Part shown: piece by piece, positions 24,028 through 31,025 of the stretch
Layout of the letters: the number at the start of each line of letters is the position of its first letter
Position numbering within the stretch: the first letter of the stretch is position 1
NCBI GenBank assembly: GCA_900547555.1
Contig: URHG01000030.1
Coordinates: forward strand, 1 to 31,025
Reading direction: 5' to 3'
Source: an uncultured Porphyromonadaceae bacterium
GTDB taxonomy: Bacteria; Bacteroidota; Bacteroidia; Bacteroidales; UBA11471
Length of the DNA: 31,025 nucleotides
Notes under the pieces: model-generated
Seen by the model: only the letters and a program-made list of their open reading frames with translations
Database searches by the model: none
What the model was told of the DNA's origin: nothing
Position numbers and translations under genes: made by a program

Positions 24028-25728
24028 ATGAACGATAAAGAATTGATAACCGGCGCAGAAGCATTGATGCGCTCGCTCGAACATCAGGGAGTCAAGACCC
24101 TTTTCGGTTATCCCGGAGGCTCTATCATGCCCGTTTTCGATGCTCTCTATGACCATCGCCATATTTTGCATCATATATTGGTGCGTCATGAACAAGGCGC
24201 TACCCATGCGGCACAAGGATTTGCTCGTGCATCGGGAAATGTGGGTGTGTGTCTGGTAACCAGCGGCCCCGGGGCGACCAATACGATCACCGGTATTGCC
24301 GATGCTATGATAGACAGTACGCCGATCGTTGTCATCGCAGGGCAGGTGGGAACCTCGTTTTTAGGTTCCGACGCTTTTCAAGAGGTCGATTTGGTGGGAG
24401 TAACCCAGCCTATCACGAAGTGGAGTTATCAGATACGTCGGGCCGAAGATGTTCCGTGGGCGGTAGCCCGGGCTTTTTATATCGCGTCGAGCGGTAGGCC
24501 CGGCCCGGTCGTTCTCGATTTTGCCAAAAATGCACAAGTTGAGAAGTTCGAATACGAACCCACGACAGTCGATTTTGTACGTAGTTATATCCCCGTACCC
24601 GATACCGATTCGATGTCGGTTATTCGGGCAGCCGACCTTATCAATAAGGCACAGCGACCGTTGGTCCTTGTGGGACAGGGAGTGGAGTTGGGTAATGCTC
24701 AGGACGAATTGCGGAATTTTATCGAAAAGGCCGATATGCCGGCAGGTTGTACGCTTTTGGGGTTGTCGGCTCTGCCGTCGGAACATCGCCTGAATGTGGG
24801 TATGCTCGGTATGCACGGCAATTTGGCTCCGAATGTGAAGACCAATGAATGCGATGTCTTGATTGCCGTAGGTATGCGTTTTGACGATCGGGTAACCGGA
24901 AATCTCGACACGTATGCTAAACAGGCCAAAGTCATTCATTTCGATATAGATCCGGCCGAAATAAACAAAAACGTGAAAGCCGATGTTGCAGTTCTTGGGG
25001 ATTGTAAGGATACTCTCCGTTCGGTAACAGACCTGCTTGTGCCGGCAAAACACAAAGAGTGGATCGATTCGTTCGCTCCGTATGCCGAAGAAGAGAGAAC
25101 GAAGGTCATAGAGCCGGAAGTGAATCCGGCCGGAGGTCCTCTCAATATGGGTGAAGTGGTACGTGCCGTGAGCGATGCCACCCGTAATGAGGCGGTTTTG
25201 GTTACCGATGTGGGGCAGAACCAGATGATGTCGGCGCGTTATTTCAGATATTCTCGCAATCGCAGTATCGTTACTTCGGGTGGTTTGGGAACGATGGGAT
25301 TCGGACTTCCGGCTGCCGTAGGGGCGACGTTTGCCGTTCCCGACCGTACGGTATGTGTATTTATGGGCGATGGTGGTTTGCAAATGAATTTGCAGGAGTT
25401 GGGAACCGTGATGGAGCAGAAAGCACCTGTGAAAATGATTTTGCTCAATAACAATTATTTGGGCAATGTCCGTCAGTGGCAGGCTATGTTTTTCAACAGA
25501 AAGTACTCTTTTACGCCGATGCTCAATCCCGATTATATGAAGATTGCCGAGGCGTATGGTATTCCGTCGAGACGGGTGATAGAACGCGCCGATTTGCCTT
25601 CGGCGATCGAGGAGATGTTGGCTACCGACGGGCCTTTCCTTCTGGAAGCCTGTGTCGTCGAGGAAGGTAATGTCTTACCTATGACACCTCCGGGCGGTTC
25701 GGTAAATGCCATGTTGTTGGAATGTTAA
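24028..25728 (+). CDS. ilvB: Acetolactate synthase large (catalytic) subunit
   Basis: Thiamine-diphosphate enzyme that condenses two pyruvates to acetolactate, or pyruvate with 2-ketobutyrate, at the start of branched-chain amino acid synthesis. The 566 residues show the expected three domains: the PYR domain with GYPGGSIMPVFDAL and catalytic Glu55 in VRHEQGATHAAQGFARASG, the FAD-binding middle domain (GMLGMHGNLAPN region), and the PP domain with the ThDP/Mg motif GDGGLQMNLQEL through LNNNYLGNVRQWQ. FAD and Mg2+ are the usual cofactors. Start ATG 24028 aligns with the family N-terminus. The small subunit gene begins at the base after its stop codon, so the subunits are translationally coupled. 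Confidence 0.97.
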   Translation: MNDKELITGAEALMRSLEHQGVKTLFGYPGGSIMPVFDALYDHRHILHHILVRHEQGATHAAQGFARASGNVGVCLVTSGPGATNTITGIADAMIDSTPIVVIAGQVGTSFLGSDAFQEVDLVGVTQPITKWSYQIRRAEDVPWAVARAFYIASSGRPGPVVLDFAKNAQVEKFEYEPTTVDFVRSYIPVPDTDSMSVIRAADLINKAQRPLVLVGQGVELGNAQDELRNFIEKADMPAGCTLLGLSALPSEHRLNVGMLGMHGNLAPNVKTNECDVLIAVGMRFDDRVTGNLDTYAKQAKVIHFDIDPAEINKNVKADVAVLGDCKDTLRSVTDLLVPAKHKEWIDSFAPYAEEERTKVIEPEVNPAGGPLNMGEVVRAVSDATRNEAVLVTDVGQNQMMSARYFRYSRNRSIVTSGGLGTMGFGLPAAVGATFAVPDRTVCVFMGDGGLQMNLQELGTVMEQKAPVKMILLNNNYLGNVRQWQAMFFNRKYSFTPMLNPDYMKIAEAYGIPSRRVIERADLPSAIEEMLATDGPFLLEACVVEEGNVLPMTPPGGSVNAMLLEC

Positions 25729-26298
25729 ATGCGAATGTTTATGGACAAGAAATTATATACGATGATTGTCTACTCCGAGAACATTGCCGGACTGTTGAAT
25801 CAGATTACGGCGGTTTTCACCCGTAGGCAGATCAATATCGAAAGTCTCAATGTATCGGCGTCTTCGATAAAAGGGGTCCACAAGTACACCATAACGGCTT
25901 GGACCGATGAAGAAACGATAAAAAAAATCGTGCGGCAGATCGAGAAAAAAATCGACGTATTGCAAGCGCACTATTTTACCGATGAAGAAATATTCGCTTA
26001 CGAGATAGCTCTTTATAAGTTGTCTACCCCTGTTTTTGAGCGAGAACCGAAAGTCTCGGAACTGATACGTCGCTACAATGCCCGTGTGGTAGAGGTAAAC
26101 CCTACCTATTCGGCTTTGGAAAAGGACGGGACGACCGAAGATATTACAGCTTTTTACGACGAGTTGCAGAAGCTTGGTTGCGTCTTGCAGTTTGTACGGT
26201 CGGGTCGTGTCGCTCTTACGAAGAGTTGTGTAGAGCGGGTGAACGAGTTTCTTGCCGATCGTGAAGCCCGTTATTTGAAATCGAAACAAACCGAGTAG
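25729..26298 (+). CDS. ilvN: Acetolactate synthase small (regulatory) subunit
   Basis: Regulatory partner of IlvB that raises its activity and confers feedback inhibition by valine. The 189-residue frame begins with an ACT domain (LYTMIVYSENIAGLLNQITAVFTRRQINIESLNVSAS), which binds the amino acid effector at a dimer interface, followed by a ferredoxin-like C-terminal domain (ETIKKIVRQIEKKIDVLQ, then KVSELIRRYNARVVEV). ATG codons at 25729, 25735 and 25741 are all possible; 25741 (MDKKLYT) gives the N-terminus closest to the family, 25729 directly abuts the ilvB stop. It is followed by the thioesterase gene after 3 bp, so these genes are cotranscribed. Length slightly exceeds that of E. coli IlvH. 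Confidence 0.93.
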   Translation: MRMFMDKKLYTMIVYSENIAGLLNQITAVFTRRQINIESLNVSASSIKGVHKYTITAWTDEETIKKIVRQIEKKIDVLQAHYFTDEEIFAYEIALYKLSTPVFEREPKVSELIRRYNARVVEVNPTYSALEKDGTTEDITAFYDELQKLGCVLQFVRSGRVALTKSCVERVNEFLADREARYLKSKQTE

Positions 26299-26301
26299 TA
26301 T

Positions 26302-27048
26302 ATGGCAGAGTATCAGAAAGTCGGGTCGTACGATTTTGTCGCAGAACCTTTTTGTTCCGATTTTCGGGGACACATGGCCATCGGCGTTTTGGGTAATCTC
26401 CTGTTGAATGTCGCCGAGTTTCATGCCTCCGACCGGGGATTCGGCATTATTACCATCAATGAAGGGCATTATACATGGGTTTTGTCCCGATTGGTGTTGG
26501 AATTTGTCGATGATGCACCCCGGCAGACCGAGAAATTTACCATAGAGACATGGGTCGAGAGTGTGTACCGTCTTTTTACCGAAAGGGATTTTGCCATACT
26601 CGATAAGGCGGGAAATCCGTTGGGGTACGCACGTTCGGTATGGGCGATGATCGACATGGATACTCGTAAGCCGGTAGACCTTCTCAGTACATACGAGGGA
26701 GGGATAACCGGTTACGTTTGCGATAAAGAGTGCCCTATCGAACGTCCCGGAAAAGTGAAAGTAATCTCTTCCGAGCCTGCATGTACATTGACAACCCGAT
26801 ATAGCGATATCGATATCAACGGACATGTAAACAGCATCAAGTATATCGATCATATTTTGGACCTTTTCCCGCTCGACCTCTATAAGAACAAGCGGGTGAA
26901 GCGATTCGAAATGGCTTATGTCAATGAAAGCCATTACGGCGATACATTGCAATTTTTCTGCGATGACAAAGGCGGCGACGAGTACCATATCGAAGTGAAA
27001 AAAAACGACGGCGAAATCGTGTGCCGTAGTAAAGTGATATTTATTTAA
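26302..27048 (+). CDS. Acyl-ACP thioesterase (FatA/FatB-like, double hotdog)
   Basis: A 248-residue cytoplasmic thioesterase of the plant-type acyl-ACP thioesterase family, which releases free fatty acids from acyl carrier protein. Two hotdog halves are visible: residues about 5-125 (NLLLNVAEFHASDRGFG, then TWVLSRLVLEFVDDAPRQ) and 155-248. The active-site segment of the second half reads TTRYSDIDINGHVNSIKYIDHIL (Asp171, Asn173, His175), followed by YVNESHYGDTLQ with Glu209, matching the conserved Asp/Asn/His/Glu set. It starts 3 bp after ilvN and 28 bp before ilvC, fully inside the branched-chain amino acid operon. A link to iso- and anteiso-branched fatty acids, whose primers come from this pathway, is plausible but unproven; the acyl-chain preference cannot be read from sequence. 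Confidence 0.88.
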   Translation: MAEYQKVGSYDFVAEPFCSDFRGHMAIGVLGNLLLNVAEFHASDRGFGIITINEGHYTWVLSRLVLEFVDDAPRQTEKFTIETWVESVYRLFTERDFAILDKAGNPLGYARSVWAMIDMDTRKPVDLLSTYEGGITGYVCDKECPIERPGKVKVISSEPACTLTTRYSDIDINGHVNSIKYIDHILDLFPLDLYKNKRVKRFEMAYVNESHYGDTLQFFCDDKGGDEYHIEVKKNDGEIVCRSKVIFI

Positions 27049-27076
27049 TTGTTTCATACTAAAAAACAAACACAAA

Positions 27077-28123
27077 ATGGCAGTAATTAATTTTGGCGGA
27101 GTTGACGAAAATGTCGTTACCCGTGAAGAATTTCCGTTGGAAAAAGCAAGAGAGGTCCTCAAAGATGAGGTTATCGCGATAATCGGTTATGGCGTGCAAG
27201 GTCCCGGACAGAGTCTTAACCTGCGCGATAACGGATTCAATGTGATTGTAGGACAACGTAAAGGTGGAAAAACGTGGGAAAAGGCCGTTGCCGACGGTTG
27301 GGTTCCCGGAGAGACGCTTTTTGAAATCGAAGAGGCTTGCAAACGTGCCACCATTATTCAATATCTGCTTTCCGATGCCGCACAAATCGAGGTTTGGCCT
27401 CGCATCAAACCTTATTTGACTGCCGGCAAAGCTCTCTATTTCTCTCATGGTTTCGGTATTACCTATAAGGAGCGTACCCATATCATTCCTCCTGCCGATG
27501 TCGATGTAATCATGGTTGCTCCCAAAGGTTCGGGAACCAGCTTGCGTCGCATGTTCTTGCAAGGTCGCGGTTTGAATTCGAGCTATGCTATTTATCAAGA
27601 TGCTACCGGTCGTGCAAAAGATCGCGTTATCGCACTCGGTATAGGCGTGGGTTCGGGTTATCTGTTCGAAACGACTTTCAAAAGAGAGGTTTACTCCGAC
27701 CTGACGGGAGAGCGCGGAACTCTTATGGGGGCTATACAAGGATTGTTGCTCGCCCAGTATGAAGTATTGCGCGAGAATGGCCATGAACCCTCCGAGGCCT
27801 TCAACGAAACCGTAGAGGAGCTTACCCAATCTTTGATGCCTCTTTTTGCCGAAAAGGGTATGGATTGGATGTATGCCAACTGTTCGACGACTGCTCAACG
27901 CGGTGCACTCGACTGGATGGGCCCGTTCCACGATGCCGTAAAACCGGTATTCGAGAAACTTTACAAAGAGGTAGCTTGCGGTAATGAAGCACAACGCTCG
28001 ATCGATACCAATAGTAAACCCGATTATCGCGAAGGTCTGGAAAAAGAACTCGCCGCTTTACGTGAGAGCGAGATGTGGCGTACGGGAGCCGTTGTACGTA
28101 AACTGCGTCCCGAAAATAACTGA
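27077..28123 (+). CDS. ilvC: Ketol-acid reductoisomerase
   Basis: Second enzyme of the pathway; isomerises and reduces acetolactate to dihydroxy-isovalerate with NADPH and Mg2+. The 348-residue protein is the short form (E. coli has about 490 residues). The Rossmann motif is IIGYGVQGPGQSLNL, and the cofactor loop VGQRKGGKTWEKA has the basic residues typical of NADPH preference. The catalytic helical domain contains DLTGERGTLMGAI and FNETVEELTQSLMPL for metal and substrate binding, and CSTTAQRGALDWMG. GYGVQGPGQ and the overall layout recall the fungal Ilv5 form as much as bacterial enzymes; that comparison is from memory. It is the last gene of the operon and is followed by a strong terminator. 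AUG 27077 is preceded by an A-rich stretch rather than a Shine-Dalgarno site. Confidence 0.96.
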   Translation: MAVINFGGVDENVVTREEFPLEKAREVLKDEVIAIIGYGVQGPGQSLNLRDNGFNVIVGQRKGGKTWEKAVADGWVPGETLFEIEEACKRATIIQYLLSDAAQIEVWPRIKPYLTAGKALYFSHGFGITYKERTHIIPPADVDVIMVAPKGSGTSLRRMFLQGRGLNSSYAIYQDATGRAKDRVIALGIGVGSGYLFETTFKREVYSDLTGERGTLMGAIQGLLLAQYEVLRENGHEPSEAFNETVEELTQSLMPLFAEKGMDWMYANCSTTAQRGALDWMGPFHDAVKPVFEKLYKEVACGNEAQRSIDTNSKPDYREGLEKELAALRESEMWRTGAVVRKLRPENN

Positions 28124-28140
28124 TATATCTTTCGCATTTT

Positions 28141-28192
28141 AGAATACGGGGTAGATAACTCGGTCGGTTATCTGCTCCGTATTCTGTTTTTT
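28141..28192 (+). terminator. Rho-independent terminator of the ilv operon
   Basis: A 19-bp stem (28141-28159 with 28167-28185) is fully paired with two G-U wobbles around a 7-base loop, TCGGTCG, and is followed by GTTTTTT. It lies 17 bp after the ilvC stop codon and separates the operon from tamB. Confidence 0.92.
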
Positions 28193-28294
28193 ACGGGAAC
28201 AAAGCCGTTGGAGAAATGTTTCCAAGATGAAAGTAGATTTCCTGTGGAAAAGACAAGACGGTACGTCTTTTTTCCGTAACTTCGTCGGTGAATA

Positions 28295-31025
28295 ATGAGG
28301 CGACTTTTTAAATATGTTTTTATCGGGTTGTCCGTCTTGTTGGGGCTGCCGTTTTTACTCGTGGCACTGTTGTATGTGCCTCCGGTGCAACGTGCGGCGG
28401 TCAGAACTGTTTGTTCTGTGGTCTCCGATAGTACGATGCAGGTTTCGGTAGGAGATTTTCGTTTGCGTTTCCCTTTGCGTCTTGATGTTTCCGATGTGTG
28501 CGTGATGACGGGCGGAGACACGTTGTGTGCGTTACATACATTGCATGTAGAGATCGATTCGTGGCCGTTGTTGCGTCTGGTTGCCGATGTCCCCGATTTA
28601 TTTCTCGAAGATGTTCTGTTCCGTTATGCCGATACGACGGGATTCTCTATCGATGTCCGTCTCGATAAAGCATCGATGGCATCGGTATCCGCCCGATTGA
28701 AGGAAGAGTCGGTCGATGTCGGCCGTATCGTGTTGAGCGGAGGAGATGTGGATTTGAAGTTGGGTATGTCTTTACCCGATACGGCCGATACCGTAACGAC
28801 ACCGTTGGCATGGAAGTTTAAGGTAGAGGCTCTTGCCGTCGATGATATTTTGTATCGTATGCAGGGCGCTTACAAGGAATCTTTTCTTACGGCCGGAACC
28901 GATTCGATAACTGTCGGTTGCACATCGGTCGATTTGGGCGCTCAGACGGTCGATGTCGCGTCTCTTTATTTATGGGCCGGGAAGGTAGCCATGTTTTCCG
29001 ACACAAGTGTTGTCGTGCCGGAGGAGACTACTCCTGTAACCGATGCCGGAATTTCGGAAGAACCGTCGCTTCCGTGGACTGTACGCGCTGATTGCGTGCG
29101 TATTGCCGGGACAGAAGTCGTTTATGCTTTGGAAGGACACATTCCGCAACCGGGCTTCGATACCGATTATATGCAGATTTCATCATTGGAATTGGCTCTC
29201 GATTCGGTATATAACAGGGGTAGCGATGTGGCGGCTCGGTTGCAGTCGCTTTCTTTGGTAGAGCGGTCGGGGTTGGCTGTGCGGGACGGGAAAGCTTTTT
29301 TCTCAATGGATACTGCGGTTGTGCAGGTCGACGATTTGCAATTAACGACTGATAATTCCGTACTTTTTGTCGATCTTTCGGCCGACGGTTCCATTTTGTC
29401 GATGGACAAGACCGCTTCATTGGGCACATCTATCGGTTTGAAGGCAGGGTTGCAGGACGTGGCGTTGTTTCTGCCGGAACTCGATTCTTCTCTATCGGCT
29501 TTGCCGTTCGATGCCGTCTCTTTGGATATGAAGGTAGATGGGATGCTTGACAACTTACGGTTGGCCCGTCTTTATGTGGTATTGCCCGGAGCAGCCGATT
29601 TTTTTGCGGAAGGAGATATAAAGTCGTTGACCGAGGCGGATTCTTTGTCGGCGAGAATGGCTCTTACGGCAGGTCTCGATCGTTTGGGTTTTCTTCCGGC
29701 ATGGATAGGAGGGGAGGTCGCCCATGAAATCTCCTTGCCCGATTCGATGTCGTTTCGGGCCTCGATTGATTTTGAAAATGAAAAAGCTGCGAGAACCCAG
29801 CTTTTTTTAGGGGCTTTGCAAGGCATACTGACACTCGACGCCGATTATGCTTTTGCCGATACGGCCTATCGTATCGATACCCGATGGCGGGAATTTCCTG
29901 TCGGGGCATTTCTTCCGCAGGAAGATCTCGGATTGCTTTCTCTATCCTTGTCGGTTCAGGGCTGCGGGTTCGATCCTTTCTCAGACCGTATGCGGGCCGA
30001 TTTGGCTCTTTATGTCGATACGCTTGATTATGGGGGGTATCGGTTCAATGATTTGGGGCTCGATGCCGCTCTTGATTCCGGAATTGTTTCTGCACATATT
30101 TTGGGTGTCGATAGTGCTGTGCGCTTCGACTTGAATCTTGCCGGCCGCTTGTCTCCGTCGGAATATACGGCGCACCTTGCTGGGGAAATCGATTGGCTCG
30201 ATTTGAAAACAGCTCGTTTTACCGATGATTCTTTGACATTTTCTTCTTCGGTCGATATTCGGGCGTGGGCCAATGATAAGAACGAATATTCCGTTAAGAC
30301 CCGTTTCGATATGATGGGATTGCATTTGTTCGATATGGATAATCGTTTCGATCATATTGTTGTTACCGGAGATATGTTGCGGGATTCGCTTGACGCCCGT
30401 ATTGATTTTCCCGGTGTACAGGTTGCCTTTTCGTCTCCGGCGGGAATCGATTCGTTTATATCCCGAACGACTGCTTTCAGCGATTATTTACAGAAAGCAG
30501 TCGACGAAAAAGATTTTGTCCCGGCTGATCTGTGTGCTTTGTTGCCCGATTTCTATTTAAAGGGGAAACTGGTTCCCGAGCAGGTTGTGGATAAAATTTT
30601 GCAAGAGAACGGGCTGAAATTGGATTCTCTCGATTTTATGGCGGAGAATGCTCTTGACAGGAAACCTTTCGATATCGAGGCCGAGGCTTTGGGACTCTCT
30701 TTTTCTTCTTTTTCGACCGATACGCTTACGGCTTTTTTGCGGCAGGACGGTGAGTTATTGCGTTATGCCGTACGTATGGGAAATACACCGGAAACATCGG
30801 AGCTGTTGGCGCAGGCGGGCGTGTCCGGATTCATCGGGAGCGGGGAAGTTTATACGGCGTTGCGGCAGAAAGATCAGAAAAATGTGCCCGGACTGGTATT
30901 GGATATCGATACCCGTTTCTCCGACTCGTTATTGCATATAACATTGGGTCCCAATGCGCCGACGTTGGGTGTTCCCGACTGGTCGCTCAATACCGGTAAT
31001 TTCATAGATTATTATTTCGACGGAC
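28295..31025 (+). CDS. tamB: TamB, translocation/assembly module inner-membrane protein (3' end outside window)
   Basis: An open frame from ATG 28295 runs without a stop to the window edge, giving 910 codons of a protein that is usually 1,400 or more residues long. Residues 7-28 form a single N-terminal membrane anchor (YVFIGLSVLLGLPFLLVALLY), followed by VPPVQRAAV and a long extracytoplasmic region of repetitive beta strands with many Asp, Ser and Leu (e.g. LEDVLFRYADTTGFSIDVRLDKASM), typical of AsmA/TamB bridge-like proteins. The diagnostic DUF490 C-terminal domain lies beyond the window, so AsmA-family membership is firm and TamB itself likely. It should span the periplasm and partner TamL. 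The product is easy to miss because no stop codon falls inside the window. TAACTTCG at 28277-28284 is only a weak -7 candidate. Confidence 0.85.
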   Translation, partial: MRRLFKYVFIGLSVLLGLPFLLVALLYVPPVQRAAVRTVCSVVSDSTMQVSVGDFRLRFPLRLDVSDVCVMTGGDTLCALHTLHVEIDSWPLLRLVADVPDLFLEDVLFRYADTTGFSIDVRLDKASMASVSARLKEESVDVGRIVLSGGDVDLKLGMSLPDTADTVTTPLAWKFKVEALAVDDILYRMQGAYKESFLTAGTDSITVGCTSVDLGAQTVDVASLYLWAGKVAMFSDTSVVVPEETTPVTDAGISEEPSLPWTVRADCVRIAGTEVVYALEGHIPQPGFDTDYMQISSLELALDSVYNRGSDVAARLQSLSLVERSGLAVRDGKAFFSMDTAVVQVDDLQLTTDNSVLFVDLSADGSILSMDKTASLGTSIGLKAGLQDVALFLPELDSSLSALPFDAVSLDMKVDGMLDNLRLARLYVVLPGAADFFAEGDIKSLTEADSLSARMALTAGLDRLGFLPAWIGGEVAHEISLPDSMSFRASIDFENEKAARTQLFLGALQGILTLDADYAFADTAYRIDTRWREFPVGAFLPQEDLGLLSLSLSVQGCGFDPFSDRMRADLALYVDTLDYGGYRFNDLGLDAALDSGIVSAHILGVDSAVRFDLNLAGRLSPSEYTAHLAGEIDWLDLKTARFTDDSLTFSSSVDIRAWANDKNEYSVKTRFDMMGLHLFDMDNRFDHIVVTGDMLRDSLDARIDFPGVQVAFSSPAGIDSFISRTTAFSDYLQKAVDEKDFVPADLCALLPDFYLKGKLVPEQVVDKILQENGLKLDSLDFMAENALDRKPFDIEAEALGLSFSSFSTDTLTAFLRQDGELLRYAVRMGNTPETSELLAQAGVSGFIGSGEVYTALRQKDQKNVPGLVLDIDTRFSDSLLHITLGPNAPTLGVPDWSLNTGNFIDYYFDG

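Noticed and set aside
25753..27162. A 469-codon open frame on the minus strand over ilvN and the thioesterase
   Set aside because: It lies antisense to two recognisable genes of one operon; its translation has no domain pattern. Similar long antisense frames at 24361-25383, 27059-27994 and 17632-18378 are rejected for the same reason.

Overview
The window reads as a Bacteroidales chromosome segment of moderate GC, most likely from a gut or host-associated species; the genus cannot be fixed from sequence alone. The evidence is the gene families (TamL-type lipidated outer-membrane protein, SusD-era style secreted polysaccharide lyase with a C-terminal sorting-like domain, ilvD-ilvB-ilvN-thioesterase-ilvC operon) and repeated matches to the Bacteroides promoter consensus TTTG-N19-21-TAnnTTTG. 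The first ~157 bases do not belong: they encode an internal piece of a GC-rich, clostridial-type SMC protein joined head-on to a truncated GH43 gene, which looks like an assembly chimera.

Layout. 1-157: foreign smc fragment. 87-3482 (minus): truncated GH43 lipoprotein and a 7TM-HDIG phosphodiesterase of the PgpH type. 3740-5143 (plus): DHA2-type MFS exporter. 5173-8618 (minus): pfkA followed at 35 bp by a RelA/SpoT-type (p)ppGpp synthetase/hydrolase. 8986-10410 (minus): secreted PL1 pectate lyase. 10547-11326 (plus): promoter, probable preQ1-I riboswitch and YhhQ-family queuosine-precursor transporter, converging with a 1,880-residue alpha-2-macroglobulin-like protein (11313-16955, minus). 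17104-18390 (plus): UPF0597/cysteine-desulfidase-like protein with a clear terminator. 18517-19183: a gene-free array of about twelve diverged palindromic repeats. 19243-21576 (minus): TamL. 21912-28192 (plus): the branched-chain amino acid operon with its own promoter, leader peptide, attenuator and terminal hairpin. 28295 to the end (plus): the N-terminal 910 residues of TamB.

How the parts work together. The strongest system is the ilv operon: a 21-codon leader peptide with 12 Ile/Val/Leu codons precedes mutually exclusive antiterminator and terminator hairpins, so ribosome stalling under branched-chain amino acid starvation should permit readthrough into ilvD, ilvB, ilvN, an acyl-ACP thioesterase and ilvC. 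The queuosine-precursor transporter appears to be controlled by a short preQ1-I-like pseudoknot that ends only a few bases before its start codon. TamL and TamB, partners in outer-membrane biogenesis in Bacteroidetes, flank the ilv operon. The repeat array shows compensatory changes in a small central stem, which suggests that structure rather than sequence is maintained.
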